NCBI GenBank assembly: GCA_023388075.1
Contig: JAEWGX010000121.1
Coordinates: forward strand, 1 to 45,263
Reading direction: 5' to 3'
DNA: 45,263 nt
Source of the DNA: Pseudomonadota bacterium
Lineage (GTDB): Bacteria; Pseudomonadota; Gammaproteobacteria; Burkholderiales; Burkholderiaceae_E
In this document: in pieces, positions 25,714 to 34,028 of the stretch
How positions within the stretch are numbered: position 1 is the stretch's first letter
Layout: each line of letters begins with the position of its first letter
Position numbers and translations under genes: made by a program
The notes under the pieces: generated by a model
What the model saw: only the letters and a program-made list of their open reading frames with translations
The model's database searches: none
What the model was told of the DNA's origin: nothing

Positions 25714-26588
25714 GCCACGACGTGCCCCTCGCGACAACCGTGCCGGCGGCCGGCCGCGGCGGCGCCGGTCCGCTGCACAGCGCGCCCGGCGGCTCCCACG
25801 GCGAGCTCGGCGCGACGCGCCCGGCGGCGCAGGGCCCGCTGCTGAGCCTCTCCGGCGTGCACACGCACATCGGCCCGTACCACATCCTGCAGGGCGTGGA
25901 CCTGGACGTCCCGGAGCGCGGCCTCACCATGCTGCTCGGCAGGAACGGCGCGGGCAAGACCACCACCTTGCGCACCATCATGGGTATGTGGCGCGCCTCC
26001 CAGGGCACGATCCGCTACGACGGCGCCGACATCACGCGGCGCGACACGCCCGGCATCGCGCTTTCGGGCGTCGGCTACGTGCCTGAGAACATGGGGATCT
26101 TCGCCGGGCTCACCGTCCGGGAGAACCTGGTGCTGGCCGCGCGCAGCGGCCCGATCGACGATGCCCGCCTGCAGTGGATCTTCACGCTGTTTCCGGCGCT
26201 GCGGCGATTCTGGACCCTGCCCGCAGGCAACCTCTCCGGCGGCCAGAAGCAGATGCTTGCCACCGCACGCGCCATCATCGAGCCGAAGAAGCTGCTGTTG
26301 GTGGACGAGCCGACCAAGGGACTGGCGCCGGCCATCGTCGAGAACCTGATCGACGCGTTCCGCGAGCTCAAGGCGTCCACCACGCTTCTCGTGGTGGAGC
26401 AGAACTTCCGCTTCGCGCGGGCCCTTGGTGACACGGTGGCGGTAATGGACTCCGGCCGGGTGGTCCATCACGGCAGCATGGCGGCGCTTGCGGGCGACGA
26501 AGCCCTGCAGCAGTCCCTGCTCGGCCTCGACCTCGGCGCGAGCGCGCGGCCTGGGGCCGGACCGCCGGGCGCGGGAGCCGGGCCATGA
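25710..26588 (+). CDS. livF: ABC transporter ATP-binding protein, LivF type, with N-terminal extension
   Basis: A 292-residue ATPase, longer than the usual 235 or so because of a 45-residue Ala/Gly/Pro-rich leader and a Gly/Pro/Ala tail. The ABC core starts at LLSLSGVHTHIGPYHILQGV and has Walker A GRNGAGKTTT, signature LSGGQKQMLATARA and Walker B LLLVDEPTKGLAP. ATG 25710 overlaps the livG stop and follows GGGAGG (25695-25700), so the long leader is probably translated. It pairs with LivG as the second ATPase. The purpose of the extensions is unknown. Confidence 0.92.
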   Translation: MSHDVPLATTVPAAGRGGAGPLHSAPGGSHGELGATRPAAQGPLLSLSGVHTHIGPYHILQGVDLDVPERGLTMLLGRNGAGKTTTLRTIMGMWRASQGTIRYDGADITRRDTPGIALSGVGYVPENMGIFAGLTVRENLVLAARSGPIDDARLQWIFTLFPALRRFWTLPAGNLSGGQKQMLATARAIIEPKKLLLVDEPTKGLAPAIVENLIDAFRELKASTTLLVVEQNFRFARALGDTVAVMDSGRVVHHGSMAALAGDEALQQSLLGLDLGASARPGAGPPGAGAGP

Positions 26589-27643
26589 GCGCGCGCGGAT
26601 CCGACGCGGCGGCCACCGTGGCAGCGGGCAGCACCGCCGGCGTGCCGGCGACCGAGCCGCTGCCCCGCACCCGTCGGGACGTGGTGCCGCTGCTGCTCGT
26701 GCCGGCCTCGATGCTGCTCGCGCTCCCCTTCATGGGATCGTTCCCGACGTGGGTCACCCTTACCGCGGCCGGGCTGGCCATGGGAATGATGATCTTCGTG
26801 ATGGCCTCCGGACTCTCGCTGATCTTCGGCCTGATGGACGTGCTCAACTTCGCGCACGGCGCCTTCATCACGGTGGGCGCCTACATCGCGGTGAGCGTGC
26901 TGCGACCGCTGTCGGGCTGGATGGCCGCGGACAGCGTCGCGAGCAACGTCGCCGTGGTGCTGCTCGCCATGACCGCGGCCGCGGTCGTAGGCGGAGTCCT
27001 CGGCTGGTTCTTCGAGCGGGTCATCGTTCGCCCGGTCTACGGCCAGCACCTGAAGCAGATCCTGATCACGGTGGGCGGGCTGATCGTCGCGGAGCAACTG
27101 ATCCACGTGGTGTGGGGCCCGGACATGATTGCGCTGCCGAAGCCGACCACGTTCAAGGGCGGCGTCGTCATCGGCGAGGCCTCGGTGGAAAAGTACCGGC
27201 TGATCGCGGTCGCGGTCGGCGTCGCAGTCTTCGCGGCGATGATGCTGGTGCTGGAGCGTACCCGCCTCGGCCTGTTGATCCGTGCCGGCGTCGAGGACCG
27301 GGAGATGGTGGAGGCACTGGGCTACCGCATCGGTCGCGTCTTCGTCGGCGTCTTCGTCGCGGGCGCGGCGCTGGCCGGCCTCGGCGGCACCATGTGGGCG
27401 CTCTACGAGGAAACCGTGCGGGCCACCATGGGCGCGGAGCTCATGATCCTCATCTTCATCGTCGTCATCATCGGCGGCCTCGGGTCCGTGGGCGGCTGCT
27501 TCATCGCCGCGTTGCTGGTCGGCCTCACCAGCAACTACGTCGGCTTCGTCGCGCCCAAGGTGGCGCTCGGCTCCACCATCCTGCTCATGCTCCTGGTGCT
27601 GCTGTGGCGCCCGTCGGGCCTCTATCCGGTGGCGCGACGATGA
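26585..27643 (+). CDS. livH: ABC transporter permease, LivH type
   Basis: A 352-residue inner-membrane permease of the branched-chain amino-acid class with about eight to nine membrane helices. Family motifs include SGLSLIFGLMDVLNFAHGAF and LGYRIGRVFVGVFVAGAALAGLGG, and the C-terminal VVIIGGLGSVGG is typical. A 35-residue Ala/Thr/Pro-rich N-terminal leader precedes the first helix. The ATG overlaps the livF stop by four bases, and the gene's own stop overlaps the livM start in the same way. Confidence 0.93.
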   Translation: MSARGSDAAATVAAGSTAGVPATEPLPRTRRDVVPLLLVPASMLLALPFMGSFPTWVTLTAAGLAMGMMIFVMASGLSLIFGLMDVLNFAHGAFITVGAYIAVSVLRPLSGWMAADSVASNVAVVLLAMTAAAVVGGVLGWFFERVIVRPVYGQHLKQILITVGGLIVAEQLIHVVWGPDMIALPKPTTFKGGVVIGEASVEKYRLIAVAVGVAVFAAMMLVLERTRLGLLIRAGVEDREMVEALGYRIGRVFVGVFVAGAALAGLGGTMWALYEETVRATMGAELMILIFIVVIIGGLGSVGGCFIAALLVGLTSNYVGFVAPKVALGSTILLMLLVLLWRPSGLYPVARR

Positions 27644-28791
27644 CCGGCGCGGCGCAAGGCACGATGAAACCGCCGACCACCGGCACGAGGTCGTCGGAGA
27701 CCACGCGCACCCACGGGATCGTCGCGCGGCTGCTCTCCGGCGACGGGCCGCGCAGCCGCCTGCTTGCCGTGGTGCTCCTCGCGATCCTGGTCGGCCTTGC
27801 CCTTGCGCCGTTTCTCTTTCCGGGCACGCGCTCGCTCAATGTGGCCGCGCGCATCTGCGTCTTCATCCTGCTGGTGGCGAGCTACGACCTGCTGCTCGGC
27901 TACACCGGCATCGTTTCCTTCGCCCACACCATGTTCTTCGGCATCGGCGGCTACGGCGTCGGGCTCGCCATGTCCAGCCATGGGGTGAGCTGGACCGGCA
28001 TCGCCGGCGGAACGCTGGCCGCGCTCGCGCTTTCCTTCGTCCTCTCGCTTGCCGTCGGCCTCTTCTCGCTGCGCGTGCGCACCATCTTCTTCGCCATGAT
28101 CACGCTGGCGGTGGCCTCCTTCTTCGCCATCCTCGCCTCGCAGCTCTCGGATCTCACCGGCGGCGAGGACGGCATCACCTTCCGGTTGCCGCAGCTGCTC
28201 TCGCCGGGCACACGCCTGCTGGAGGCGCCGCTCTTCGGTATCGACATCAACGGCCGGGTACTGACCTACTACCTGGTGTTCGTCGGCTCGCTCGCCGGCT
28301 TCCTGCTCCTGCTGCGCCTGGTGAACTCGCCGTTCGGCCGGGTGCTGCAGGCGATCCGGGAGAACGAGTTCCGCGCCGAGGCGATCGGCTACCGCACGGT
28401 TTACTACCGCACGGCCGCAAGCGTGATCAGCGCGCTGGCGGCCACGTTCGCGGGGGTGCTCTACGCGCTGTGGTTGCGCTACACCGGGCCGGAGGTAACG
28501 CTCTCCTTCGCCATCATGGTGGACATCCTGCTGATGGTGGTCATCGGCGGCATGGGCACGATGTACGGAGCGGTGATCGGCGCGACGCTCTTCGTCCTGG
28601 CGCAGAGCTATCTGCAGGATCTCATGCGGATCGCGAACCAGGCCACGGCCTCCGTGCCACTGCTGCCGGACCTGGTCCACCCGGATCGCTGGCTGCTCTG
28701 GCTCGGCGTGCTCTTCGTGCTGAGCGTCTATTTCCTGCCCGCGGGCCTCGTCGGCCGGCTGCGCGCCGGGGCCGCACGCCGCCGCCGCTGA
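27640..28791 (+). CDS. livM: ABC transporter permease, LivM type
   Basis: A 383-residue inner-membrane permease. It contains the LivM signature around ASYDLLLGYTGIVSFAHTMF, GIGGYGVGLAM and LQAIRENEFRAEAIGY, followed by VVIGGMGTMYGAVIGA. About 40 Thr/Gly/Arg-rich residues precede the first helix. ATG 27640 is in a four-base ATGA overlap with livH. It completes the importer; the following hydrolase gene starts eight bases after its stop, so the five transporter genes and the hydrolase form one unit. Confidence 0.93.
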   Translation: MTGAAQGTMKPPTTGTRSSETTRTHGIVARLLSGDGPRSRLLAVVLLAILVGLALAPFLFPGTRSLNVAARICVFILLVASYDLLLGYTGIVSFAHTMFFGIGGYGVGLAMSSHGVSWTGIAGGTLAALALSFVLSLAVGLFSLRVRTIFFAMITLAVASFFAILASQLSDLTGGEDGITFRLPQLLSPGTRLLEAPLFGIDINGRVLTYYLVFVGSLAGFLLLLRLVNSPFGRVLQAIRENEFRAEAIGYRTVYYRTAASVISALAATFAGVLYALWLRYTGPEVTLSFAIMVDILLMVVIGGMGTMYGAVIGATLFVLAQSYLQDLMRIANQATASVPLLPDLVHPDRWLLWLGVLFVLSVYFLPAGLVGRLRAGAARRRR

Positions 28792-28799
28792 GCTGCACC

Positions 28800-29654
28800 A
28801 TGGCAACCATCGAAGCGTCCCGTCCGCGTTCCTGCTATCGCCGGCTGCTCGGTCGTGAAATGCACTACACCGAATGGGGAGACCCGGCGCGACCGGTGCT
28901 GCTGGCCGCCCATGGCCTCGCCCGCACCGGGCGCGACATGGACGACCTGGCGGCCTGGTTCGCCGATCGCTACCGCGTCGTCTGTCCCGACACGATCGGG
29001 CGCGGCCTCTCCCAGTGGAGCCCGGCGCCCGACGACGAGTACTGCCTCGCGTTCTACGTGCGGCAGGTGGCGGCGCTGCTGGACGACCTCGGTGTGGAGC
29101 GAGTGGCCTGGGTCGGCACGTCGATGGGAGGCGCGATCGGCATGTCTGCGGCGGCCGGCCCCCTGCGTGGCCGGGTCACCCATCTGGTGCTGAATGACAA
29201 CGCGCCGGAGCTGGCTGCCGCTGCCGTCGACCGCATCCGGGCCTACGCGGGTAATCCCGCCGCATTCGCGACCGTCACCGAGCTGGAGGAGTACTTCCGG
29301 ACGGTGTACCGACCGTACGGCTGGATATCGGACGAAGGCTGGCGACGCCTCACCGAGACGTCGGTGCGCCGGCTGCCGGACGGGCGCGTGACGCCGCACT
29401 ACGACCCGGCGATCGTGCGGCAGTTCCATCGCGAAGTGGACGACTACCTGCTGTGGGACGTCTACGACCGGCTCGACATCCCGGTCCTCTGCCTGCGCGG
29501 CGCCGAGTCGGATCTGGTACTGAGGGAGACCACCGAGCGCATGGCCCGTCGAGGTCCGCGAGCCACGATCGTGGAGATCCCCGGCTGCGGACATGCGCCG
29601 GCCTTGAACACGGCCGACCAGCTCGGCCTGATCGACCGGTTCGTCTCGGGCTGA
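28800..29654 (+). CDS. Alpha/beta hydrolase closing the transporter operon
   Basis: A 284-residue single-domain hydrolase with oxyanion-region AAHGLARTGRDMDDLA, nucleophile elbow GTSMGG (Ser108), an Asp candidate in RGAESDLV and a His candidate in PGCGHAPAL. It resembles the meta-cleavage-product/3-oxoadipate enol-lactonase type or an esterase. The ATG lies eight bases after livM, so it is co-transcribed with the importer and probably acts on the imported compound or its first intracellular product. A strong two-way hairpin follows. Confidence 0.9.
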   Translation: MATIEASRPRSCYRRLLGREMHYTEWGDPARPVLLAAHGLARTGRDMDDLAAWFADRYRVVCPDTIGRGLSQWSPAPDDEYCLAFYVRQVAALLDDLGVERVAWVGTSMGGAIGMSAAAGPLRGRVTHLVLNDNAPELAAAAVDRIRAYAGNPAAFATVTELEEYFRTVYRPYGWISDEGWRRLTETSVRRLPDGRVTPHYDPAIVRQFHREVDDYLLWDVYDRLDIPVLCLRGAESDLVLRETTERMARRGPRATIVEIPGCGHAPALNTADQLGLIDRFVSG

Positions 29655-29662
29655 GGCCGGGA

Positions 29663-29706
29663 AGCAGCGCGGCCGGCGAAGTCATCCGCCGGCCGGCGTT
29701 GCTGCT
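29663..29706. terminator. Two-way hairpin terminator between convergent genes
   Basis: CGGCCGGCG (29670-29678) pairs perfectly with CGCCGGCCG (29687-29695) across an 8-base loop, AAGTCATC. Outside it AGCAGC (29663-29668) pairs with GCTGCT (29701-29706) around an internal loop. It lies exactly between the stops of the converging hydrolase and DUF3618 genes. No long T-run follows, which is common in high-GC genomes. Confidence 0.65.
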
Positions 29707-29708
29707 GT

Positions 29709-31085
29709 CTAGAGGCCCGGGCGGGCAACTCCCGCGCCGATCGAGCCGGTGCTGGAGCCGCTGCTGCCGCCAGTGCCGCTCGCGCCCCCTTTGCCGCCGG
29801 TCGAGCCGGCCGAGCCGCTCGCGCCGGGCGATGCGCCGCTAGCCGAGGCGGAGCCCGTCGATCCGGTGCTCGCGCCGCCGGCGGTGGCGCTCTTCGCGGC
29901 AGTGCCGCCGCCTGAGCCGCTCGTACCGACGCTGTTTCCGCTACCCGTGCCCACGGACTTCGCTGACTTGCTCCAGTCGCCGCTGCCGCTGCTGCCCATG
30001 GAACCGCCGCCCATGGACCCCGATGAGCTGGAGCCCATGGAGCCCGACGAGCCGGAGCCGCCCATGCTGCCATTTCTGCGCGTACCCGAGGCCCCGTTCT
30101 CCCCGCCCTGGCCTCCAACCACCGACCGAGCCAACTCGTCGGCGGTCTGGGAAGCGGTTTCCCGGAAGGTCTCGTAGCCTTCGGCAGCCGCCTGGCGCGC
30201 CCTCTCGGCCACGGACTCGCTCGCCTCGCCGAGCAACTCACGCTCGCGGCGCGTCGACGGCATCAGCGCCGCCACGGTCGCGCCGATGGCAATTCCGATC
30301 GCACCCATCAGCAACGGCTGCTCTTCCATCAGGACGCTGAACTCGTCCCGCGCGCGCCGCGCCTGCTCCCGAGCGGAGACGCTCGCCGAGCCCCACCGTT
30401 CCTCGGCCGAGTGCCGCATCGATCCGGCCCGATCCATCAGCCCGTGAGCCCTGTCCCTCAGGCTCGTGCCGGAGGTCGAGCCGCCCATCGAGGACGCGTC
30501 GCCATCCGAAGACGAATGCATCCGGCTGGAGACGCTGTCGCGAGCCGACTGGAGACGCTCGCTCGCCGAGCTCGTTGCCGAGGCGACGGAGCTGCGCGCC
30601 CCAGCCACCTTGGACTTGAGCGCCTCGCCGACGCCGGACAGCTTCTCGCGCATGCCGCCACGGCGATGCCCGTTGCCGCCACCATAGGTGCGATAGCCGG
30701 CGTCGGCATCCGTCTCGATGTCGTAGGGCGTATCGTAAGGCGTGTCGTACGGAGAGTCGTACGGCGTATAGATGCGCCGGCTGCCCGTCGTCGCATGGCC
30801 GTTGCCGGAGCTCCGGCTGCCATACGCCTTGAGCATCCACATCACGCCGATGCCGGTGACGATCACCGGCAGCGGATTGCGGCCGACTGCGGACGCCACG
30901 CTGGAGGCCAGCTGGCCGCCGTGGTCCCGCGCATAGCCGAGCGCCTGGTCCATCAGTTGGCCGGGAGAGAGCCGCTGCTCCAACTCCGCCACCGTCCGGC
31001 CGATCCGCTCGCGGGTGTGATTGATTTCCTGTTCCATGACACTAGGCTCCTTTGGGTAGCTGGATGACGTATCGGGCGTGTTCAT
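29709..31085 (-). CDS. DUF3618 membrane-associated protein with Ser/Gly-rich tail
   Basis: A 458-residue protein. The DUF3618 segment (EINHTRERIGRTVAELEQRLS, about residues 19-40) is followed by a hydrophobic stretch around NPLPVIVTGIGVMWML, then a four-fold TPYD/SPYD repeat, long amphipathic helices (SERLQSARDSVSSRM region), a second hydrophobic segment LLMGAIGIAIGATVAALM, and a Ser/Gly/Ala tail of about 130 residues. ATG 31085 overlaps the preceding gene's stop by four bases and follows GAGGAG; an internal ATG at 31037, just before the DUF3618 segment, has AAAGGAG and is a serious alternative. The family accompanies holin-like YqjE proteins and is associated with envelope stress; biochemical function is unknown. 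Confidence 0.8.
   Translation of the reverse strand: MNTPDTSSSYPKEPSVMEQEINHTRERIGRTVAELEQRLSPGQLMDQALGYARDHGGQLASSVASAVGRNPLPVIVTGIGVMWMLKAYGSRSSGNGHATTGSRRIYTPYDSPYDTPYDTPYDIETDADAGYRTYGGGNGHRRGGMREKLSGVGEALKSKVAGARSSVASATSSASERLQSARDSVSSRMHSSSDGDASSMGGSTSGTSLRDRAHGLMDRAGSMRHSAEERWGSASVSAREQARRARDEFSVLMEEQPLLMGAIGIAIGATVAALMPSTRRERELLGEASESVAERARQAAAEGYETFRETASQTADELARSVVGGQGGENGASGTRRNGSMGGSGSSGSMGSSSSGSMGGGSMGSSGSGDWSKSAKSVGTGSGNSVGTSGSGGGTAAKSATAGGASTGSTGSASASGASPGASGSAGSTGGKGGASGTGGSSGSSTGSIGAGVARPGL
30720..30767 (-). repeat. Four tandem 12-base units encoding (T/S)PYD
   Basis: Four in-frame units encode TPYD, SPYD, TPYD and TPYD in the DUF3618 gene. The units differ at synonymous positions (GTCGTACGGCGT, GTCGTACGGAGA, ATCGTAAGGCGT, GTCGTAGGGCGT on the plus strand), so the repeat is old enough to have diverged and is kept at protein level. 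Confidence 0.8.
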
Positions 31086-31528
31086 GCGACGCTCCTCTTG
31101 ACCATCTCCTGGTCACGGCGCAGCGATTCGATGGTGCGCTCCGGCACCATCGCCTTCGGATCGAGAGACTTCTTCGCTTTCAGCAGCAGGACGATCCCGA
31201 CCAGGCTGACCACGCCCCCCACGATGAGAGCGGCGAGCCATGGCTGCACCACCAGCGAGAGCGCATAGACTGCTGACAGCAGCAGGAATCCGACGCCGGC
31301 CAGCAGCACGCCAAGTCCGATCGCGAGCGACAGCACTCCCGCCTTCAGGTCGCGGACCGCCACGCTCACTTCGGCCTTGGCGAGCTGCACCTCCTGGGTG
31401 AAGAGCCGGGTGATGTCGTCGGCCAGGCTCCTGAAAAGGCCGCTCACGGAACCGAGGCCCAGGCCGTTGCCGCTCGGCGCATCCGGGCGAGGCATGGGAC
31501 GGGTCCGTTCGGACATGATCTCAGCCAT
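31082..31528 (-). CDS. Phage holin-like membrane protein (YqjE / DUF1469 family)
   Basis: A 148-residue protein. A cytoplasmic N-terminal region with LFRSLADDITRLFTQEVQLAKAEV precedes two membrane segments (VLSLAIGLGVLLAGVGFLLL and WLAALIVGGVVSLVGIVLLL) and a short charged tail (SLRRDQEMVKRSV). This is the standard YqjE/Actinobacterial holin-X layout. The ATG at 31528 follows GGAGG and overlaps the upstream gene's stop by eight bases; its stop overlaps the DUF3618 start. The conserved three-gene set suggests a membrane-associated stress complex. Holin (lysis) activity is not implied. Confidence 0.85.
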   Translation of the reverse strand: MAEIMSERTRPMPRPDAPSGNGLGLGSVSGLFRSLADDITRLFTQEVQLAKAEVSVAVRDLKAGVLSLAIGLGVLLAGVGFLLLSAVYALSLVVQPWLAALIVGGVVSLVGIVLLLKAKKSLDPKAMVPERTIESLRRDQEMVKRSVA

Positions 31529-32174
31529 TGACCCCTCCGCTGACCTGGCCGGTTCGCGTACCGCCGAAGCTGCCGTCCGGCGAGAGTCCGGCGGAGCCCA
31601 TCTCCGGGAAGACGCGGTCCCGGTCGTCGTCGCTGCCGCGGCCTTGCCACGAGCTGCCGGCACCGCTGCCGCTGCGAAAGCTGTCGGGAGCGCCGCGCGA
31701 GTCACCGTAGTCGCTGCCATAGCGATCGGTGCGCCGCATCGGGCTCGAGCCGCTGGACGACGCCTTCAGGAAACGCGTGAGGCCGAACCCGATCGCGACG
31801 CTTCCGGCCAGGAAGAGCGCGGGATTGCTGTGGGCGAGCCGCCGCGCATCGCTGGCGAGCTCATCCACGCTGGAGCTGCGCAGCCGATCCGCCAGGGAAT
31901 TGACCGAGGACGCGATGTGCGTGGTGTAGGCCGCCAGGCTGTCCTGGTGATCGCTCTTGAGCCGGTTGGCGGTGTCTTCCAAGGCCCGGGCGAGAGTGTC
32001 CGCCTGCCCCGCGACTTCGCTCAGGCCGGAATCCAGCCGAGCCTTGCCGGCAGCCGCGGCCGTATCGGCAAACTGCGCGAGCTTGCCCTTGCCCGCCTCG
32101 AGCTCACCCTTCACAGAGCGATCCTTGATGGCCTGGTCGGCGGACGCGCCGGCCGGATTCTGATACTCGTTCAT
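31521..32174 (-). CDS. Hypothetical membrane-anchored helical protein (ElaB/YqjD-like)
   Basis: A 217-residue protein. An amphipathic helical region with coiled-coil character (residues about 20-125, including LEDTANRLKSDHQDSLAAY) leads to a single hydrophobic segment, NPALFLAGSVAIGFGLTRFL, and a Ser/Gly/Asp-rich C-terminal tail. The architecture resembles the ElaB/YqjD/DUF883 group of ribosome-associated inner-membrane proteins, though the sequence match is not strong enough to name it. The ATG at 32174 follows CAGGAG. It is the first gene of the three-gene operon ending at 29709. Confidence 0.78.
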   Translation of the reverse strand: MNEYQNPAGASADQAIKDRSVKGELEAGKGKLAQFADTAAAAGKARLDSGLSEVAGQADTLARALEDTANRLKSDHQDSLAAYTTHIASSVNSLADRLRSSSVDELASDARRLAHSNPALFLAGSVAIGFGLTRFLKASSSGSSPMRRTDRYGSDYGDSRGAPDSFRSGSGAGSSWQGRGSDDDRDRVFPEMGSAGLSPDGSFGGTRTGQVSGGVNG

Positions 32175-32299
32175 TGCATTGCTCCTGCACCGGTGATTGA
32201 CTGATCCTGGCATGACCGCATGCCGCGGGCACGCCGCTCGGCGATACTGCAAACGGCGGGCCCGCGACGTGCCCGACGGGCTCGCGCACAGGAGAACCC

Positions 32300-33160
32300 A
32301 TGCGTCTCACGCATCCCGAACGCGTCGTCTACGCGGAGCGAGGAACCACCAAGGGCGACGTCGCCGACTACTACGTATCGGTGATGCCCTGGCTGCTCCC
32401 CGAGATCATCAACCGACCGGTGTCCGTGGTGCGCTGCTCCAAGGGCACCGACAGCGCCTGCTTCTTCCAGCGACACCACACTGCCGGCTTGAAGCTGGTC
32501 GACGTGGTGCAGTTGCGCGAGGACTCGGGCGAGCTCGGCGACTACCTGGTGGTGCGCAACGCCGAATCCGTCATGGAGCTCGTCCAGTTCAACACGATCG
32601 AATTCCACCCGTGGGGCGCGTTGGCGGAATCACCGGATGTCGCCGACCGGGTGGTGTTCGATCTGGACCCCGGCGACGGCGTGGGTTGGCCAGAGCTCGC
32701 CCGGGCCGCGACCGAGATCCGCGAGTGGCTGTCGCGCCGCTCCCTGCGTTCGTTCCTGCGCACCTCCGGGGGGCGGGGCCTGCACGTCGTCGTGCCGCTG
32801 CTGCCCGGTTGCGACTGGGCACGGGTGAAGCCATTCGCCCGGGAGGTGGCCGTCGCCCTCGCGGCGCAGGCCCCGGATCGTTATGTGGCAAGCGCGCCGA
32901 AGCACCTGCGCGCCGGCCGCATCTTCATCGACTACCTGCGCAACGGGCGTAGTGCCACCAGCATCGCGTCCTACTCCCTGCGCGCGCGGCCCGGCGCACC
33001 CGTGGCCGCGCCGCTCTCGTGGGACGAACTCGACCCGCGCCACGCGGTGGCCTTCGACATCGACACCATGCCGGAGCGGTTGCGCCGGATCGCGAGCGAT
33101 CCCTGGGAAGGCATCGACGAGGTCCGCCAGGCCCTGCCCGCGGGCTCGGGAGTTGCTTGA
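32300..33160 (+). CDS. Stand-alone LigD-type polymerase domain protein
   Basis: A 286-residue archaeo-eukaryotic primase-like polymerase of the LigD PolDom family: LTHPERVVYAERGTTKGDVADYY at the N-terminus, the metal-binding motif FDLDP (Asp121, Asp123), FLRTSGGRGLHVVVPL, and IFIDYLRNGRSATSIASYSLRARPGAPV. LigD PolDom fills gaps with ribo- or deoxynucleotides during non-homologous end joining. Here the domain stands alone, without ligase or phosphoesterase domains, and no Ku gene is in the window. CAGGAG precedes the ATG. It is divergent from the DUF3618 operon and followed by a PRC-barrel gene, a typical stress neighbourhood. Confidence 0.92.
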   Translation: MRLTHPERVVYAERGTTKGDVADYYVSVMPWLLPEIINRPVSVVRCSKGTDSACFFQRHHTAGLKLVDVVQLREDSGELGDYLVVRNAESVMELVQFNTIEFHPWGALAESPDVADRVVFDLDPGDGVGWPELARAATEIREWLSRRSLRSFLRTSGGRGLHVVVPLLPGCDWARVKPFAREVAVALAAQAPDRYVASAPKHLRAGRIFIDYLRNGRSATSIASYSLRARPGAPVAAPLSWDELDPRHAVAFDIDTMPERLRRIASDPWEGIDEVRQALPAGSGVA

Positions 33161-33195
33161 TCCGGGCGCACGATTGAAAGCCAAGGAGTCGGATC

Positions 33196-33579
33196 ATGGA
33201 TACCACCCAATCCACGGCGGCCGCGAAGATCAAGCTGATCTCGAGCGACAAGGTCCAGGGAACCGAGGTCTACGGCCCCGACGGCGAGCACGTGGGTGAG
33301 ATCGACCACCTCATGATCGAGCGCGTTTCCGGCCGGGTCGCCTACGCGGTCATGAGCTTCGGCGGCTTTCTCGGCATGGGCAAGGACTTCTATCCCGTGC
33401 CGTGGGATGCGCTGAAGTACGACACCAGCCTGGACGGCTACCGGACCAACATCACCCGGGAGCAGGTGGAGGGCGCACCGGCCCGCACCGACGACACGTC
33501 GGGCTGGGACGACGAGCAGTGGAACGAGCGGCTGCACGAGCACTACCGCGCCCACCCCACCTACCGCGGCTACCTCTGA
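33196..33579 (+). CDS. PRC-barrel domain protein
   Basis: A 127-residue soluble protein with an N-terminal PRC-barrel: SSDKVQGTEVYGPDGEHVGEIDHLMIE, then YAVMSFGGFLGMGKDFYPVPWDALKYD. The remaining 45 residues are acidic and end in the aromatic sequence YRAHPTYRGYL. PRC-barrels occur in photosynthetic reaction centres and in RimM; stand-alone versions in Proteobacteria are common stress-associated proteins of unknown role. The start follows AAGGAG. It lies 35 bases after the LigD-type gene. Confidence 0.9.
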   Translation: MDTTQSTAAAKIKLISSDKVQGTEVYGPDGEHVGEIDHLMIERVSGRVAYAVMSFGGFLGMGKDFYPVPWDALKYDTSLDGYRTNITREQVEGAPARTDDTSGWDDEQWNERLHEHYRAHPTYRGYL

Positions 33580-33592
33580 CGAGCTAGCCCGC

Positions 33593-33889
33593 TCAGAACC
33601 GGTTTTCCGGGTCCCGGCCGGCGGCCTCGTCGGGAACCGGTCCCAGCTGCATACGGAAGGCGAGCTCGCGTACCCGGGCGCGCAGACGCCCGGTGAGGGT
33701 TCGCGCCGCCGGCACCTGCCGGCAAGCCACCTCGCGACGATCCCGCCACATGCGCTCCTCCAGCGCCATGACTACCCTGCGCTCCGTGGGCTTGCCGGGC
33801 TCGCGCAGGTGAGAGACACCGGGGCGTCCGAACCCGATGACCATTCCGGCCGGGGATCCGGGAGAGAAGTGAGCATGGGAATCGTTCAT
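33593..33889 (-). CDS. Hypothetical protein (98 residues)
   Basis: A small Arg-rich soluble protein with an N-terminal segment SPAGMVIGFGRPGVSHLREPG and a helical, basic middle (RRVVMALEERMWRDRREVACRQ). I do not recognise a family. The ATG at 33889 follows GAGGAA at good spacing, which supports translation; the open frame extends further upstream but runs into the LysR promoter. It converges with the PRC-barrel gene and is divergent from the LysR gene. Confidence 0.55.
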   Translation of the reverse strand: MNDSHAHFSPGSPAGMVIGFGRPGVSHLREPGKPTERRVVMALEERMWRDRREVACRQVPAARTLTGRLRARVRELAFRMQLGPVPDEAAGRDPENRF

Positions 33890-33996
33890 CGTAGCTTCCT
33901 CTTCCGTCGCGCCTGCCGGCATCCCAGGTCGCGGGGCCGGCGAGGAATCATTCTGTGACGCCGCCCCTGCCGCTACAAACGAATTTCCCGCACGAC

Positions 33997-34019
33997 ATGC
34001 ATGCGCCGGATGCATGCAT
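33997..34019. promoter_or_regulatory. Perfect inverted repeat at the LysR gene start, candidate autoregulatory operator
   Basis: ATGCATGC (33997-34004) and GCATGCAT (34012-34019) are perfect complements around a 7-base centre. The site lies in the divergent gap between the 98-residue gene and the LysR gene, ending ten bases before ATG 34029. LysR regulators usually bind such T-N11-A dyads next to their own genes. The repeat contains the alternative ATG at 34014. Confidence 0.5.
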
Positions 34020-34028
34020 AATGTGGCC

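Noticed and set aside
31082..31528. The holin-like gene as evidence of a prophage
   Set aside because: It belongs to the chromosomal YqjE/DUF1469 family and no phage genes are nearby.
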